13,688 bases of DNA, from assembly GCA_012961755.1 (NCBI GenBank), contig DTYS01000180.1, positions 1-13,688 on the forward strand, read 5' to 3'. Of this stretch, positions 12,151-13,688 are shown piece after piece (within the stretch, counting starts at the first letter, position 1; the number at the start of each line of letters is the position of its first letter). The notes beneath the pieces were generated by a model. It was not told the origin of the DNA. It saw nothing but the letters and a program-made list of their open reading frames with translations, and ran no database searches. Both the position numbers and the translations under genes were made by a program. This stretch comes from Candidatus Latescibacterota bacterium. GTDB lineage: Bacteria > Latescibacterota > 4484-107 > B68-G9.

Positions 12151-13688
12151 ATGCGGAGGGCTTTGGGGTTAGCTTTAGCCTTGGCGTTGTGCGCAGGCTG
12201 TGGGAGGAATCCCAGGAAGGCTGTAGTGGCGGACGTGGGGGACTATAAGATCACAGTGGGCGAACTTATTGAGTTCCAGAAGAAGCTTCCCCAGTCCCTT
12301 CGTAGTAAGAAGCAGGGGATAGAAGCTCAGGAGGATTACCTTCAGAGCTTGATAGACAAGTATATCATGCTCATGGAGGCGGAGGCCCGAGGGTTGGGTG
12401 AGGACTCCCTGTTCCTGGAACGTTTCAACAAAGAAGTGAAGCGCAAGCTCCGTAGTGAACTTATAAAGCGTGAGGTATGGCCTAAGGTTAGGGTGAGCGA
12501 GGAGGAGATGAGGCGGTACTACGAGGAGCACAAGCTCGGAAGGGCCTTGAGGGTGAGACATATCCGGGTGGCGACCGAGGAGGAGGCCGAGAAGGTCGTG
12601 GGGGAGTCGAAGAAGGGGCGTCCATTTGAGGAGCTGGTCCGCAAATACTCCATAGATTCCACCACCGTGGACAAGGGTGGGGACCTGGAGAGGTACTTCC
12701 GCCGTGACGAAGCGGCGTACCCCATAGGCGACGCCATTTGGGATCTGAAGCCCGGCGAGATATCGGAGCCTATAAGGGTAGGAAATTTCTATGAGATAGT
12801 CCAGATCTTGGACGAAAAACCTGTGCCCTTCGAGGATTGGAAACCTGAGCTTCGTAGGGCCCTTTGGAAGTACAAATTTCGCGTCGAACTGGACGCGTTC
12901 GTGGAGAACCTTCGTAAGGAGCTACATGTTAAGCTCCACGAGGAAAACATGGACCTTCTGTTGGCCAAGGAACGGGAATCCGGAGGGCGACCTTCCGTCG
13001 TCTCGGAGGATGAGAAGAAGCTGCCGTTGTACACTTTCGACGGTGGCCAGATAACCATAGGGGATTATCTTAAAGCCTTCCGTGGTTCCAGGAGGCGACC
13101 TATGGATAGAAAGGGCCTTTTGAACTATGTAAATTACCTGCTTCCTGACGAGCTTCTGGTAGCCTTCGCCTACAAGAAGGGGATAGATCGCATTCCGGAG
13201 GTGGTCGCCTGGATAAAGAAGAAGAGGGAGGAGTTGCTCGTAGAGATCTTGCGCAGGAAGGAGGTAGGAGAGAAGGTAGAGGTCTCAGACCAGGAGGTCA
13301 GGGAGGAATACGAGAGACATAAGATGGACACGTACTACCTTCCTGAAGAAAGGGATTTCATAGAGATACTCGTGCCTACTAAGGAACAGGCCGAGGAACT
13401 TCTCCGACGGATAATGGCAGGAGAGGATATGGAGGAGCTGGCGGCCAGGTACACCACTCGTAAGGGACTGAAGAAGCTTAAAGGGAAGTTCCACATGCAC
13501 CCGTTTGAGAAGCCCATCTACGGGAACTACTACGATGTCGTTATGAACGCTCCCTTGGGGAAACTAATAGGGCCGGTTAAGGTGGAGAAGGGATACGAGC
13601 CTTCGGACACAGGGTACGCCGTGTTCAAGGTCACGGGCGTTCTGCCCAAGCGTCCGGAGCCGTTCGAAAGGGCCAAGCACCGAGTCAA
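12151..13688 (+). CDS. SurA/PrsA-like peptidyl-prolyl isomerase family chaperone, tandem parvulin domains (3' end outside window)
   Basis: At least 512 residues, open at the right edge. MRRALGLALALALCAGCG is a signal peptide with an atypical lipobox (CAGC; Cys17 probable). Residues 27-125 are a charged helical chaperone segment (VADVGDYKITVGELIEF...). Parvulin domain 1 (about 134-222) has VRHIRVATEEEAEKV, GRPFEELVRKYSID, DKGGDLERYF, LKPGEISEPIRVGNFYEIVQILDEKPVPF. Parvulin domain 2 (about 400-503) has FIEILVPTKEQAEELL, GEDMEELAARYT, APLGKLIGPVKV, GYAVFKVTGVLP. The first catalytic His is present only in domain 1 (His137); the His expected in 'GYH' is Glu215 there and absent in domain 2. It therefore probably acts as a periplasmic folding chaperone for outer-membrane proteins with weak or no isomerase activity. 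A strong AGGAGG overlaps the previous gene's end, four bases before ATG. Confidence 0.9.
   Translation, partial: MRRALGLALALALCAGCGRNPRKAVVADVGDYKITVGELIEFQKKLPQSLRSKKQGIEAQEDYLQSLIDKYIMLMEAEARGLGEDSLFLERFNKEVKRKLRSELIKREVWPKVRVSEEEMRRYYEEHKLGRALRVRHIRVATEEEAEKVVGESKKGRPFEELVRKYSIDSTTVDKGGDLERYFRRDEAAYPIGDAIWDLKPGEISEPIRVGNFYEIVQILDEKPVPFEDWKPELRRALWKYKFRVELDAFVENLRKELHVKLHEENMDLLLAKERESGGRPSVVSEDEKKLPLYTFDGGQITIGDYLKAFRGSRRRPMDRKGLLNYVNYLLPDELLVAFAYKKGIDRIPEVVAWIKKKREELLVEILRRKEVGEKVEVSDQEVREEYERHKMDTYYLPEERDFIEILVPTKEQAEELLRRIMAGEDMEELAARYTTRKGLKKLKGKFHMHPFEKPIYGNYYDVVMNAPLGKLIGPVKVEKGYEPSDTGYAVFKVTGVLPKRPEPFERAKHRV

Noticed and set aside
1..13688. CRISPR array, insertion sequence, integrase, phage or defence genes
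   Set aside because: No regularly spaced repeats, terminal inverted repeats, transposase motifs or phage-like genes were found; nearly all the sequence is covered by housekeeping, transport and envelope genes.

Overview
The window reads as chromosomal DNA of a Gram-negative bacterium. It is GC-rich by eye, with heavy use of AGG (Arg) and ATA (Ile) codons and Glu/Lys/Arg-rich proteins, a style often seen in thermophiles. It encodes an outer-membrane porin, several lipoproteins and periplasmic proteins. A Gly-Gly-Pro-Pro-Asp lipoprotein start followed by SbsA-type Ig-like domains resembles proteins of the Bacteroidetes/FCB lineages. A thermophilic FCB-related or candidate-phylum bacterium is my inference; no rRNA or marker gene in the window proves it. 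Genes are packed tightly, mostly with start/stop overlaps or gaps under 20 bases.

Region 1 (1-4829, + strand): the 3' end of an unidentified gene, then a strong hairpin with a T-rich tail, then a tightly coupled series: an FMN nitroreductase, an extracellular solute-binding protein with an unusual C-terminal membrane anchor, an Ig-like-domain lipoprotein, and an M42 metallo-aminopeptidase with all metal ligands present.

Region 2 (4845-10292): a nickel/cobalt locus split over both strands. On the + strand are a NicO-family nickel/cobalt permease with an EF-hand-like loop and a His-rich cytoplasmic loop, the ECF transmembrane subunit (CbiQ/NikQ) and the ECF ATPase (CbiO/NikO). On the - strand, converging on them, are an OprB-like porin, NikK (DUF4198), NikM (CbiM-type S-component) and NikL. 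Together they make a complete NikKMLQO-type energy-coupling-factor importer plus a candidate outer-membrane entry route. The two halves meet tail to tail in a TTAG, where the two stop codons overlap.

Region 3 (10293-10377): an 85-base intergenic region holding two mirror-image sigma70-type promoters. Each is TTGACA-N17-TATGTT, and their -35 boxes form one palindrome (TGTCAAG-AGG-CTTGACA). It drives the porin/nik operon leftwards and an envelope operon rightwards.

Region 4 (10378-13688, + strand): an operon of four exported proteins. These are a small membrane protein with a KDG-type beta module, a lipoprotein of beta-rich repeats, a protein with two more KDG-type modules plus a zinc-ribbon-like C-terminus, and a SurA/PrsA-like protein with two parvulin domains that both look degenerate. 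The last gene runs off the window. No CRISPR array, tRNA, rRNA, transposase or phage gene was seen.
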